DNA of 64,000 bases from an uncultured Rhodospirillaceae bacterium (GTDB lineage: Bacteria; Pseudomonadota; Alphaproteobacteria; Reyranellales; Reyranellaceae): NCBI GenBank assembly GCA_945952105.1, contig CAMFGZ010000006.1, positions 1-64,000 on the forward strand, given 5' to 3'. The position numbers and the translations under genes are program-made. A model generated the notes under the pieces. It was given only the letters and a program-made list of their open reading frames with translations. It had not been told where the DNA came from and made no database searches. Positions 8,936 through 16,987 of this stretch are shown one piece after another; the stretch's first letter is position 1; each line of letters opens with the position of its first letter.

Positions 8936-9235
8936 ATGAAGTACGCCGCATGCCTGCTTTCGACCGCCCTGCTCGCCGGCTGCGTGCACGGAGACAATGT
9001 CGAGCGCCTCCAGGCCGGCATGGATCGCGACCAGGTCCGCGCCGTCATGGGACCGCCCGACGGATCCGCGCACTCGCCGGGCAAGGATTGCGCCTACTAT
9101 ACGGTGCTCAGGGACTTCTGGAGCCGCACGCCGTGGTCCATGTCGGACCGCTATTATGTCTGCTTCACCGACGGCAGGGTCGAGACCTATGGCCGGGCCG
9201 ACCAGCCGGCATCCACTCAGATGACAGCGCGATAG
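8936..9235 (+). CDS. Small lipoprotein with BamE/SmpA-like domain
   Basis: A 99-residue lipoprotein. Signal peptide and lipobox LLAGC give a lipidated Cys at residue 16. The mature part, with NVERLQAGMDRDQVRAVMGPPDGS, matches the helix-strand pattern of the SmpA/OmlA (BamE-like) fold, where GM.R.QV...MG.P is typical. A good ribosome site (AAGGAG) precedes the ATG. It is not the canonical bamE, which is longer or differently placed; a structural role in the envelope is likely. Confidence 0.72.
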   Translation: MKYAACLLSTALLAGCVHGDNVERLQAGMDRDQVRAVMGPPDGSAHSPGKDCAYYTVLRDFWSRTPWSMSDRYYVCFTDGRVETYGRADQPASTQMTAR

Positions 9236-9265
9236 GGCAGCGCTACGTTACCGACAGGGGGAAGA

Positions 9266-10216
9266 ATGCATTCACACCAGGATGATGGGCAGATCGCCCA
9301 GTGGCTTTCCGAACGCCAGCCCAGCGCCTATGCCGACGGCCGTCGCTGCGATGAGATCCAGTACCTGCAGTGCAAGCTGATCCTCAAGCCGGACCGCTTT
9401 ACGTCCGCCCATGTCTTCAAGGAGTTCGCGGCGCTGGTCGAGCGGGCCGCGGCGACCACCGGCGTCGGCTACCAGCATACGCCGAAGTCCCAGCAGCGGC
9501 CCGAAGTCCGTGAGGTCCTGTTCCTCGATACAGGAGGCTATCACCTCTACAACAACAGCTTCATCGTGCGGCGCCGCATCGCGTACCAGGACGGATTCCC
9601 CATCGGCGACCCGGAGATCGTCTTCAAGTATCGCAGCGACAACATGGCGAAGGCCCAGGCCCTCGACGTGCGGCCGCACATCGACGGAAAATACAAGATC
9701 AAGTTCAAGCTCGAGGTCATGCCTCTCAAGGAACGGGTCGGCGGTCTGCGGCGCCTGCTTTCGCACAACGTCGAATTCGGCCTCAGCCAGGCGCCTCAGG
9801 CCGCGCGAATCGTCATGTCGTCGCTGGGCAACATGTCCCTCCCCGAGTTGGCGCAGATCTTCCCGACCCTCGGATCGATCTCGTGCGACGGTCCGAACGA
9901 TGTGTCGCTGGTGAATCAGACCATTGTCGAGGAACTGCTGCAGGACATCTGCTTGCTCGACTTCGGCCACCATACGGCGGCCACGGCCAATCTCGGCCTG
10001 TGGCGCGCGCGCGGCGACCATCATGCCTTCGTGGGAGAGTTCGCCTTCCAGCTGCGCTTCAATGGACCCGACGACATCAAGCACAAGGCGCTGAACCACT
10101 GCGAGCTCTTCTTCCTCGAGCTCCAGCAGGTCGCCGGTGACTGGCTTTCGCTCACCACGACCAAGACCGGCGCCGTCTACCGGCTGAAGGGCAACCCGCC
10201 GCAAGCACACGAATGA
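9266..10216 (+). CDS. Uncharacterised protein, possibly CYTH/VTC-like, coupled to chromate transporter
   Basis: A 316-residue soluble protein without signal peptide. The N-terminal half has the look of a CYTH/VTC triphosphate tunnel domain: a first charged strand (DEIQYLQCKLILKP), then VLFLDTGGYHLYNNSFIVRRR, which resembles the YxDT...L...xxxLRxR strand pair, and alternating Lys/Glu strands (YKIKFKLEV). The canonical ExExK is not exact, so catalysis is doubtful. The C-terminal third has DFGHHTAATANLGLWR and FVGEFAFQLRFNG. Its stop overlaps the chromate transporter start (ATGA), implying a joint role. Function otherwise unknown. Confidence 0.6.
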   Translation: MHSHQDDGQIAQWLSERQPSAYADGRRCDEIQYLQCKLILKPDRFTSAHVFKEFAALVERAAATTGVGYQHTPKSQQRPEVREVLFLDTGGYHLYNNSFIVRRRIAYQDGFPIGDPEIVFKYRSDNMAKAQALDVRPHIDGKYKIKFKLEVMPLKERVGGLRRLLSHNVEFGLSQAPQAARIVMSSLGNMSLPELAQIFPTLGSISCDGPNDVSLVNQTIVEELLQDICLLDFGHHTAATANLGLWRARGDHHAFVGEFAFQLRFNGPDDIKHKALNHCELFFLELQQVAGDWLSLTTTKTGAVYRLKGNPPQAHE

Positions 10217-10785
10217 GCGTCGCAGACACTTCCACGCCCGCCCCTCCACCGTCGCTCGGAAAGCTTTTCTGGGTATTCCTCGTGATGGGCGCGACCAGCC
10301 TTGGAGGCGGTGTCGTGGGCTATCTGAGGACAGGCCTCGTGGTGCGCCAGCGCTGGCTCGACGATCTCAGCTTCGTCGAGTTGCTGTCGATCAGCCAAAC
10401 CCTTCCCGGTCTCAACGCCACCAATATGTCGATCTTGGTCGGAGACCGGCTGCGCGGAGGCGTCGGGGCCCTCGTCGCCACCCTTGGCATGTGCCTGCCG
10501 GGCGCTTCGCTCATGATCGCTGCGGGCTTTGCCTACGGCGCCAGTGGCGACGGCCCCTGGTCCAAGGCTTTCCTGCATGGGATCGCGGCCGGCGCCGTGG
10601 GGCTGATCGTGGTCGTGCTGGTCCAGCTTGGGGCCAAGACACTGAAATCGGTGGCCGACTATGTCTTCGTCGTTCTCACCGCCGTGGCCGTCGCCTTCTT
10701 CAAGGTCCCTGTGCCCTATGCACTGATCGTGGCAGGCATCGTTGCCATCTGGTGGCACCGACCGCGCGACAAGGACGTCCCGTGA
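10213..10785 (+). CDS. Chromate transporter, first half (CHR domain)
   Basis: A 190-residue inner membrane protein of the CHR family (ChrA-like). The family motif FLVMGATSLGGGVVGYLR lies in the first helix, followed by QTLPGLNATNMS (the PGP-like motif region) and several Ala/Gly/Val helices. In short-chain CHR systems two half-size proteins form the transporter, and the next gene is the partner. It overlaps both neighbours by 4 bases. Chromate export is the family function; other oxyanions are possible. Confidence 0.87.
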   Translation: MSVADTSTPAPPPSLGKLFWVFLVMGATSLGGGVVGYLRTGLVVRQRWLDDLSFVELLSISQTLPGLNATNMSILVGDRLRGGVGALVATLGMCLPGASLMIAAGFAYGASGDGPWSKAFLHGIAAGAVGLIVVVLVQLGAKTLKSVADYVFVVLTAVAVAFFKVPVPYALIVAGIVAIWWHRPRDKDVP

Positions 10786-11315
10786 AGAACCTCTGGGAAC
10801 TCGCGGGCGTCTTCGCCTACCTCTCTCTCCTTACCGTCGGCGGCGGCATGGCCGCCTTCCCGGAAATGAAGGAGCTGACGGTCGATACCTATCACTGGCT
10901 GACATTTCCCGAGCTGCTGCATTTCTACAGTCTGGGACAGCTCGCCCCCGGCCCGAACATGATGATGGTCGCGTCGATCGGCGTAGTGGTCGGCCACATT
11001 CCCGGGGCGCTGGTGGCGCTCATCACGTTTTTCCTGCCGACCGGCCTGCTGACGTTCTTCATTGGCCGGCTGTGGACCCATCTCGCGACGTGGCGCTGGC
11101 GTCCGTCGATCCAGGCCGGACTGGGCTCCGTTGCGGTCGGCCTCGTCCTGGCCGGCGCGATCATCATGGGAAAGGGAGCCATCACGGACGTCTTCTTCGG
11201 GGTGATCTCGCTCGTCGTATTCCTGCTGCTGTGGCGAACGAAGATCAATCCGGCCTACCCGATCGTGGCATCGGGTCTGGTCGGCATGGCGTTGCACTAC
11301 TTCGCGTTGACCTGA
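10782..11315 (+). CDS. Chromate transporter, second half (CHR domain)
   Basis: A 177-residue membrane protein starting at a GTG that overlaps the stop of the first half (GTGA). It contains LSLLTVGGGMAAFPEMKEL and the CHR motif SLGQLAPGPNMMMVASIG. About five to six helices are visible. With the preceding gene it makes a split, two-subunit CHR transporter. It ends 16 bp before a convergent secreted-protein gene. Confidence 0.87.
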   Translation: MKNLWELAGVFAYLSLLTVGGGMAAFPEMKELTVDTYHWLTFPELLHFYSLGQLAPGPNMMMVASIGVVVGHIPGALVALITFFLPTGLLTFFIGRLWTHLATWRWRPSIQAGLGSVAVGLVLAGAIIMGKGAITDVFFGVISLVVFLLLWRTKINPAYPIVASGLVGMALHYFALT

Positions 11316-11331
11316 CCAGAAACGGCGGCGA

Positions 11332-11898
11332 TTAGTGAAGAGTGGCGGTCTCGGCGCCGTATTGCGGCGTATCCTCACAATGAGCAAGCGGCACGCCGAT
11401 CGCCACCACCTTACCGCCGACGGACAGGCATCCGTTGCGCCATTCGCCCGAGAGCGTCGTACCGGCCAGCGTCACTGTCCCGTATCCGTTCGGCAGGTCG
11501 TTTACATAGTTGCCCACGAATCGGTCGTTGGCATTCCAGGAATAGCGGCCCGCGCCTTCACGACGGCCATTGCGATAGGCGCCTTCGAAGCGATCGGCGG
11601 GTTGCCCGTGCTCCGTCCACTCCGATATCCCGCTACCCTCCTTCAATGAGGCACGACACGATCCGGTCCAGTTGGCCCTGTCTTCCTTGTCCGGATGCAA
11701 GTCCCACATGCGGCACCCCACGCCTGGTTCGAACAGCCAGGCGCCATCCTCACAAGGCTGATTCCAGCTGATTTGCACCGGATCGGGTTCGCCGGCCGCG
11801 CAATCAACCGTCGCGGGCGCCATCGCGATCTGCTGCGCGATCACGGGCACGACCGTGAGCATCAATGCCGACGACACAAGAACTGGAAGAAGCTTCAC
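11332..11898 (-). CDS. Secreted MORN-repeat protein
   Basis: A 188-residue exported protein with signal peptide 1-21 (ending VIAQQ). The central part has two MORN-type repeats: RFEGAYRNGRREGAGRYSW and RFVGNYVNDLPNGYGTVTL, with a weaker third (LSGEWRNGCL). Cys residues (DCAAGE, PCED, GCRMW, SCRAS, GCLS, HCED) are even in number and suggest disulfides in the periplasm. The role is unknown; bacterial MORN proteins often bind membranes or scaffold enzymes. Confidence 0.72.
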   Translation of the reverse strand: MKLLPVLVSSALMLTVVPVIAQQIAMAPATVDCAAGEPDPVQISWNQPCEDGAWLFEPGVGCRMWDLHPDKEDRANWTGSCRASLKEGSGISEWTEHGQPADRFEGAYRNGRREGAGRYSWNANDRFVGNYVNDLPNGYGTVTLAGTTLSGEWRNGCLSVGGKVVAIGVPLAHCEDTPQYGAETATLH

Positions 11899-12025
11899 GA
11901 GGCCCCCTTGGACGACTTATCGACCTTGATGAAAGGAACGCGCAAAGGAGTTTACGGTTGCTCCTGGATGGGGCCAAAAGATGAACATGTGGAGGATGAA
12001 TTGAGGCGCATACGCGGAGAGGCAG

Positions 12026-12406
12026 ATGGCTGAAGACCAGATCAGGGAAGCCCTCGCCGACATCTACGGCGAGATGAACGAGGGCGGTCTGCTTTGCTGC
12101 ACGTTGGATACAGTGAATGCAGACGGCATGGACGTCTCCATCCAGGTGATGGCGGAGACGATCAATCTGGCGCCTTATCCGTTTGCGGAAGATCCACTCA
12201 CCCGCTTCGAACTGAGCGGGGCCACAGAAGGGTTGGAAGGCCTCGAACTCGATCTCGTCGACTGGGACGCCAATGCCTTTGCGACCGTCGGGACCGCCGG
12301 GAACGATCCGGCCGATATCGCCCGGCTGATCGACCGAACCTTTGTGAAAGTGCTCGGATGCACACCCGATTATGCCCTAAGCGTCTCCAGTGAAGATCTG
12401 GCCTGA
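12026..12406 (+). CDS. Hypothetical acidic cytoplasmic protein
   Basis: A 126-residue acidic protein with no signal peptide and no domain I recognise. It opens with a helix (QIREALADIYGEMNEGG) and ends with an ADIARLIDRTFVKVLG segment. The ribosome site GGAGAGG lies close to the ATG. The codon pattern matches neighbours, which supports a real gene. Confidence 0.6.
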   Translation: MAEDQIREALADIYGEMNEGGLLCCTLDTVNADGMDVSIQVMAETINLAPYPFAEDPLTRFELSGATEGLEGLELDLVDWDANAFATVGTAGNDPADIARLIDRTFVKVLGCTPDYALSVSSEDLA

Positions 12407-12484
12407 CGCGCGATTCTCGGTCCGCACGGAACGTAGCGCGACGCCACGCATTGTTTGAGGACGTCTCAATGCAAGGAGTGTGCG

Positions 12485-12781
12485 ATGAAGCTCATCCTGA
12501 CAACCGCGGCGGCCCTGGTTGCGCTCACGTCCGTGGTGGCGGCGCAGATGCCTCCGACCACGGGTACATCCACGACCCCCGCGGTCCCGCCTGCCGGCAT
12601 GCCCGGAACCGCCCAGAGCGCCACTTCGGTCAAGACGCAAATCGAAGCGAGCGGTTACAGCAACATCAAGGATCTCACCCGCAAGGACGACGGTTCCTGG
12701 CAGGCGAAAGCCACCAAGAACGACATCGAAGTGGCGATTTCAGTGGATAGCACCGGGAACGTCACGCAGACCTCGCACTGA
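12485..12781 (+). CDS. Small secreted PepSY-like protein, paralogue 1
   Basis: A 98-residue exported protein: signal peptide about 1-20 (ending VVAAQ), a Thr/Pro/Gly-rich linker, then a compact C-terminal domain. Its pattern, IEASGYSNIKDLTRKDDGSW then a strand EVAISVDSTGNV, resembles PepSY-like domains. Two paralogues with the same layout lie at 18381-18713 and 22004-22375. AAGGAG precedes the ATG at good spacing, which fixes the start over an upstream in-frame ATG. Function unknown, periplasmic. Confidence 0.7.
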   Translation: MKLILTTAAALVALTSVVAAQMPPTTGTSTTPAVPPAGMPGTAQSATSVKTQIEASGYSNIKDLTRKDDGSWQAKATKNDIEVAISVDSTGNVTQTSH

Positions 12782-12839
12782 CCGCCACACACAGGTAATT
12801 GCTGCCGCAATGCAATGACCTGCGTGTTATAAGTGGCGC

Positions 12840-13409
12840 ATGACGTTGCTTGTCCTCGGCCTCGCCCTCTTCCTTGGAATTCACTTTTTTACAACCATGA
12901 GAGGTGCGCGCGCGGCGGTCATCGGGCGTCTTGGCGAAGGTCGTTACAAGGGCCTCTATTCGATCCTGGCAGCCGTAGGGCTGGTGTTGATCGTCATCGG
13001 GTTCGGCCGGTATCGGAGTGGCGGTTACATCCAGATCTGGAACCCACCTCATTCCATCTTTCACCCAATCTCCCTTTTCCTTTTGTGGTTTGCCTTCGTG
13101 GCCCTCACGGCAGCGTATGCACCGGCAAGTCGCATCAAATCGCTTCTCCGACACCCCATGCTGGTCGCCGTCAAGGCGTGGGCCTTGTCTCACCTGCTGG
13201 TGAATGGAGACCTCGGGTCGATGTTGCTCTTCGGCGGACTACTTGCCTGGGCCGTCTACGACCGGATTTCGGTGAAGCGTCGCGGAGATGCCGGTGCTCC
13301 CGACGTTGGTTGGTCGGTGAACGATCTGCTGGTCGTCGCGATCGGCTCAATCGCCTACATTGCCATGTTCTGGTTGCACGACAGCCTGATAGGCGTTACC
13401 GCCGCATAG
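12840..13409 (+). CDS. NnrU-family membrane protein
   Basis: A 189-residue polytopic inner membrane protein of the NnrU family, named for a gene near denitrification clusters. N-terminal LGLALFLGIHFFTTMRGAR and EGRYKGLYSILAAVGLVLIVIGFGRYR match the conserved family opening, and about six helices follow. No denitrification genes are nearby, so the link to nitric oxide metabolism is not supported by context. The sequence around H...D pairs could bind heme, but this is uncertain. Confidence 0.82.
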   Translation: MTLLVLGLALFLGIHFFTTMRGARAAVIGRLGEGRYKGLYSILAAVGLVLIVIGFGRYRSGGYIQIWNPPHSIFHPISLFLLWFAFVALTAAYAPASRIKSLLRHPMLVAVKAWALSHLLVNGDLGSMLLFGGLLAWAVYDRISVKRRGDAGAPDVGWSVNDLLVVAIGSIAYIAMFWLHDSLIGVTAA

Positions 13410-13491
13410 TACAGTCCTCCACTGGTCCATTTGCACCGCGCATGATACGTTCCGGTCGAAACCGAACCCTGACAGTTGTTGATTAGAACCT

Positions 13492-13839
13492 GTGATCGTA
13501 GACGCTCTGTTTCCGACATATCGCTTCGACAAAGCCGATAACGACGATTTCATGGTTATCGACCAGTGGTCGTATGTCTGGGCGGCATTTGCCGGACCAC
13601 TGTTCGTGCTCACCAAAGGGCTCTATCTGCTTGCGATAGTAGACCTGGTGGCCATGGCAGCCATTGTGGCGAGTGCCATCTTCGGGCTCACGATCATCGT
13701 CTATCTCTTCAGCGCCTCGATGGAAGGCATGATCCTGATGCTCATCACCGTCGTGGGCGGAATTGCTCTCAACGGCATCGTTGCCGTGCGCCTCGTGCGT
13801 TACGGCTACCTTCGGAACGGCTGGCGCCTGGGCTACTAG
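13492..13839 (+). CDS. Small membrane protein, DUF2628-like
   Basis: A 115-residue protein beginning at GTG. A short polar N-terminus (PTYRFDKADNDDFMVIDQ) leads into three hydrophobic helices; WSYVWAAFAGPLFVLTKGLY and the ending YGYLRNGWRLGY fit DUF2628-type small membrane proteins. An internal ATG at codon 21 is an alternative start. Its stop overlaps the stop of the convergent amidohydrolase by 4 bases. Function unknown. Confidence 0.65.
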   Translation: MIVDALFPTYRFDKADNDDFMVIDQWSYVWAAFAGPLFVLTKGLYLLAIVDLVAMAAIVASAIFGLTIIVYLFSASMEGMILMLITVVGGIALNGIVAVRLVRYGYLRNGWRLGY

Positions 13840-15368
13840 TGATGATGGTGGTAGCCGTGATGATGGCTTCCACCGAACCGGTCGATATGTAGCGGCTGCT
13901 TGGCCAGCCCCGGGCAGAACGTGTTCACGACCTTTTCCAGCTTGTCGTAAAGTGCCTTGGCGGGCTTGCGGCCCCTGTCGAGCCTTTCGCGTGCCTTCTC
14001 GGCAAGCCGGGCGAGCTGAACCATGTCGACGTTCAGCAGCTTGCGGTCCTCCAGCACCATGCGGCCGGCGACCATCACCGAATGGACGGCCGCTCCGTCT
14101 TCGGTATGGACGATCTGGTTTGTGGGATCGTTGAACGGGATCCAGTTGATGTGGCCCAGGTCGAGAAAGACGATGTCCGCCTTGTAGCCGGCCTCGAGCT
14201 TGCCGATCTTGTCGCCCAGGCCCAACGCCCGTGCGCTGCCGGCCGTCGCCGCGTGCAGGACCTCCTCGGTCCTGATCCATTTGCGATTGTCCGGCCCCTG
14301 CACCTTCGAGACCATCGAGGCCAGCCGCATGTTCTCGTACATGTTCTGATTATCGGAACAACTCGCCCCGTCTGTTCCGATGCCGACGTTCACCTTCGCA
14401 TCCAGCATGCCGCGCATGTCGGCAATTCCGTTACCCAGCACCATGTTGGAACCAGGATTGTGCGAGACCGACGCCCCCTTGTCGCCCAGCAGCTTCATGT
14501 CGTCGCCATCCAGCCAGACCCCGTGACCGACCGTGAACTTCGGGCCGACCAGTCCCAGCGAATCCATGTAGGCGGTGAGCGAGGTCCCGTAGAGCCGGTA
14601 GCCCACGATCACCTGGGTCTTGGATTCCGAGACGTGGCTGTGCAGGCCGGTGTCGTAGTCCTTGGCGAGCTTCAGGCACGCGAGCAGGAACTCCCGGCTG
14701 CAGTGGTGCGGGATGGTCGGCGCGACCGCGAGATGGACTCCCTGCCCGTCGAGCTTCCAGCCGTGCAGCGCCTTCTTCATCTGCTTCACGCTGGTCTTGT
14801 AAGGTGCCAGGCGATAGGCCTCGACTTCCTTCTGCAGCGACGGCGGCAACTGGTCCATCAGGCCGGGGATTGCCTGGAAGAAGCTGGTGTCGGCCACCAT
14901 CGGCGCCAGCATCGCGCGCATGCCCACGTCGGCATAGGCCTGGCCGATGGCCGCCAACCCTTCCGCCGTCGGCATCGGGAACTCGGCCGCGAGGTCGTAG
15001 GCCGCAGTGCAGCCCTTCATCACCATCTCGGCCGCGCCGATCAGGCTCGACAGGTACTTGTCCTCGAGCGTACGCGCACCGCTCATGTAAGGCCCCGCCG
15101 TCAGCAGCAACTCCAGGGTCACGCGATCCACCATGCCCTTGGCGAGATTGCCATGGCTGTGGGTATGGCCGTTGATCAGGCCTGGATGCAGCAGCTTGCC
15201 CTTGGCGTCGATCACGATGGCCGACTCGGGCGCCGCGACCTTCGGCCCGATCTCGACGATCGTATCGTCGTTCACCAGGATGTCGGCCGTGGGCGCGGAA
15301 TGGCCCTTGATGTCGACCACGCGGCCGCCTCGGATCACCGTCATCGGTGCTTTCGGCTTCTTCGCCAT
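13836..15368 (-). CDS. Amidohydrolase (AtzA/TrzN/SsnA-type chlorohydrolase family) with His-rich C-terminus
   Basis: A 510-residue metal-dependent amidohydrolase of the AtzA/TrzN/guanine-deaminase clade. The metal site begins with NGHTHSHGN, continues with HSHVSESK (second metal His) and GHGVWLD, and ends with VGIGTDGASCSD (catalytic Asp). Family substrates are N-heterocycles such as triazines, pyrimidines or purines. The protein ends with a Gly-Ser linker and a run of seven His in nine residues. It is followed downstream on the same strand by nothing, and preceded by a NitT/TauT importer that probably supplies its substrate. Confidence 0.87.
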   Translation of the reverse strand: MAKKPKAPMTVIRGGRVVDIKGHSAPTADILVNDDTIVEIGPKVAAPESAIVIDAKGKLLHPGLINGHTHSHGNLAKGMVDRVTLELLLTAGPYMSGARTLEDKYLSSLIGAAEMVMKGCTAAYDLAAEFPMPTAEGLAAIGQAYADVGMRAMLAPMVADTSFFQAIPGLMDQLPPSLQKEVEAYRLAPYKTSVKQMKKALHGWKLDGQGVHLAVAPTIPHHCSREFLLACLKLAKDYDTGLHSHVSESKTQVIVGYRLYGTSLTAYMDSLGLVGPKFTVGHGVWLDGDDMKLLGDKGASVSHNPGSNMVLGNGIADMRGMLDAKVNVGIGTDGASCSDNQNMYENMRLASMVSKVQGPDNRKWIRTEEVLHAATAGSARALGLGDKIGKLEAGYKADIVFLDLGHINWIPFNDPTNQIVHTEDGAAVHSVMVAGRMVLEDRKLLNVDMVQLARLAEKARERLDRGRKPAKALYDKLEKVVNTFCPGLAKQPLHIDRFGGSHHHGYHHHH

Positions 15369-15393
15369 GTCACTCGCTCCCTTGCGCGGCCGG

Positions 15394-16221
15394 TCAGGCC
15401 CCCGGCGTCGTGTTGCTGCTCGACCACGGGAAGAAGACCCGCTCCGCGATCACCACGATCTGGAACAGAACGACACCCATGATCGACAGAATGATAAGCG
15501 CCCCGAAGGCGACCGGCACCTTGAAGAAGGCCGTCGAGGTCTGGATCAGGAAGCCCAGACCTGCATCGGCATTGACGAATTCCGCGACGACCGCGCCCAC
15601 GACCGCAAGGGAGATCGCAACCTTGAGGCCCGCAAAGATGAAGGGGATGGCATAGGGAAGCCTGATCCGCAGCAGCTCGCTGAGTTTCGAGGCGCGACAG
15701 GCGCGGCTCAGTTCGATCAGCTCGGGCGGCACCGACAGCAAACCCGTCGCGATCGAGATCACCAGCGGGAAGAAAGCCACCAGCACCGTGATGACGATGC
15801 GCGGCAACTCATTGGTCCCGAGCAGAACGACCAGGATCGGCGCCAGCGCTACCTTCGGGATCGACTGGGTCCAGACGAGGAATGGATAGACCGCGGCCGC
15901 GATGGCCGGCGACGCCGTCAGGATTACCGCCAGCGGCAGGCTGATCAGGATCGACACAACGAAACCCAACATCACCGTCTTGAAGGTCGCCAGCGTATGG
16001 CCCGCCACCGTCGGGCCGATGGCCGTCGTCTCCTTCCAGATGTCGACCGGCGACGGCACGAGATAGCCTGGAATCTTGAAGATGCGACAGGCGCCCTCCC
16101 ACAGCAGGAACAGGCAAGCGGTCGCGAGCAGCGGAACCGCCAGCTCGTAGAGGGCAGCCCTGTTCTTGCGGCGGGCCGTCTTCTGCCCCTGCTTAAGCGG
16201 CGGCGCGGCCTGGACCGACAT
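15394..16221 (-). CDS. ABC transporter permease, NitT/TauT (SsuC/ThiX) type
   Basis: A 275-residue permease with six helices and the BPD_transp_1 loop (ELIELSRACRASKLSELLRIRLPYAIPFIFAGLKVAI). GRIFKIPGYLVPSP-like and FPLVISIATGL segments are typical of nitrate/sulfonate/pyrimidine importers. It overlaps the ATPase gene by 29 bases. Operon order is binding protein, ATPase, permease, amidohydrolase. Confidence 0.9.
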   Translation of the reverse strand: MSVQAAPPLKQGQKTARRKNRAALYELAVPLLATACLFLLWEGACRIFKIPGYLVPSPVDIWKETTAIGPTVAGHTLATFKTVMLGFVVSILISLPLAVILTASPAIAAAVYPFLVWTQSIPKVALAPILVVLLGTNELPRIVITVLVAFFPLVISIATGLLSVPPELIELSRACRASKLSELLRIRLPYAIPFIFAGLKVAISLAVVGAVVAEFVNADAGLGFLIQTSTAFFKVPVAFGALIILSIMGVVLFQIVVIAERVFFPWSSSNTTPGA

Positions 16222-16975
16222 GGCGTGTTCCGAAGATGAGTTGGCGGATGCGCTGGCTGGCCTCGTGGAATTCCGGCGTCGCCTCGGTCTCGAAGCTGCG
16301 TGGTCGCGGCAAGCCGATGTCGATGACCTCCTGGATCCGGCCCGGTCGTGGCGACATCACCACCACGCGGTCGGCCAGAACGACGGCTTCGGTGATCGAA
16401 TGGGTGACGAACAGGACGGTCTTGGGCCGCTCGCTCCAGATGCGCAGCAGTTCCATGGTCATTTCCTCGCGCGTCAGAGCGTCGAGCGCCCCGAACGGCT
16501 CGTCCATCAGCAGAATGTCGGGATCGTGCACCAGCGCCCGGCAGATCGCGACCCTCTGCTGCATCCCGCCCGAAAGCTCGCGGGGCGACTTGCCCTCGAA
16601 GCCCTTGAGACCCACCAGCTTCAGCAGGGCCATCGCCTTGTCGGTGCTGGTCGAATCGACGCGATGCATCATGCGCAGCGGGAACAGGACGTTGTCGAGC
16701 ACGCTGGCCCACGGCAGCAGGGTCGGCGCCTGGAAGACGATGCCGGTCTCCGCCCGTGGCTCGGTGATCGTCTCCCCGCCAATCGAGGCCCGCCCCGCGG
16801 TCGGGAGGATCAGGCCGGCCACGATGCGCAGCAGGGTGGACTTGCCGCATCCGGAAGGTCCGACCAGCGTAATGAATTCGTTGGTTCCGATCTCCAGCGA
16901 AACGTCCTGCAGCGCCGTGACCTGGTCGCCGTCACGGCTGTTGAAGATGCGCGTGACCCGGTTGAGCGAGATCAC
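16193..16975 (-). CDS. ABC transporter ATP-binding protein, NitT/TauT (SsuB/TauB) type
   Basis: A 260-residue ATPase with Walker A GPSGCGKST, Q-loop VFQAPTLLPW, signature LSGGMQQRVAICRAL, Walker B ILLMDEPFGALD and switch His FVTHSITEAV. The FQ.P.LLPW and PFGALD spellings are hallmarks of the SsuB/TauB/ThiZ subclass. It sits 12 bp after the binding-protein gene and overlaps the permease. Confidence 0.92.
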   Translation of the reverse strand: MISLNRVTRIFNSRDGDQVTALQDVSLEIGTNEFITLVGPSGCGKSTLLRIVAGLILPTAGRASIGGETITEPRAETGIVFQAPTLLPWASVLDNVLFPLRMMHRVDSTSTDKAMALLKLVGLKGFEGKSPRELSGGMQQRVAICRALVHDPDILLMDEPFGALDALTREEMTMELLRIWSERPKTVLFVTHSITEAVVLADRVVVMSPRPGRIQEVIDIGLPRPRSFETEATPEFHEASQRIRQLIFGTRHVGPGRAAA

Positions 16976-16987
16976 CTCACGGCTCCG

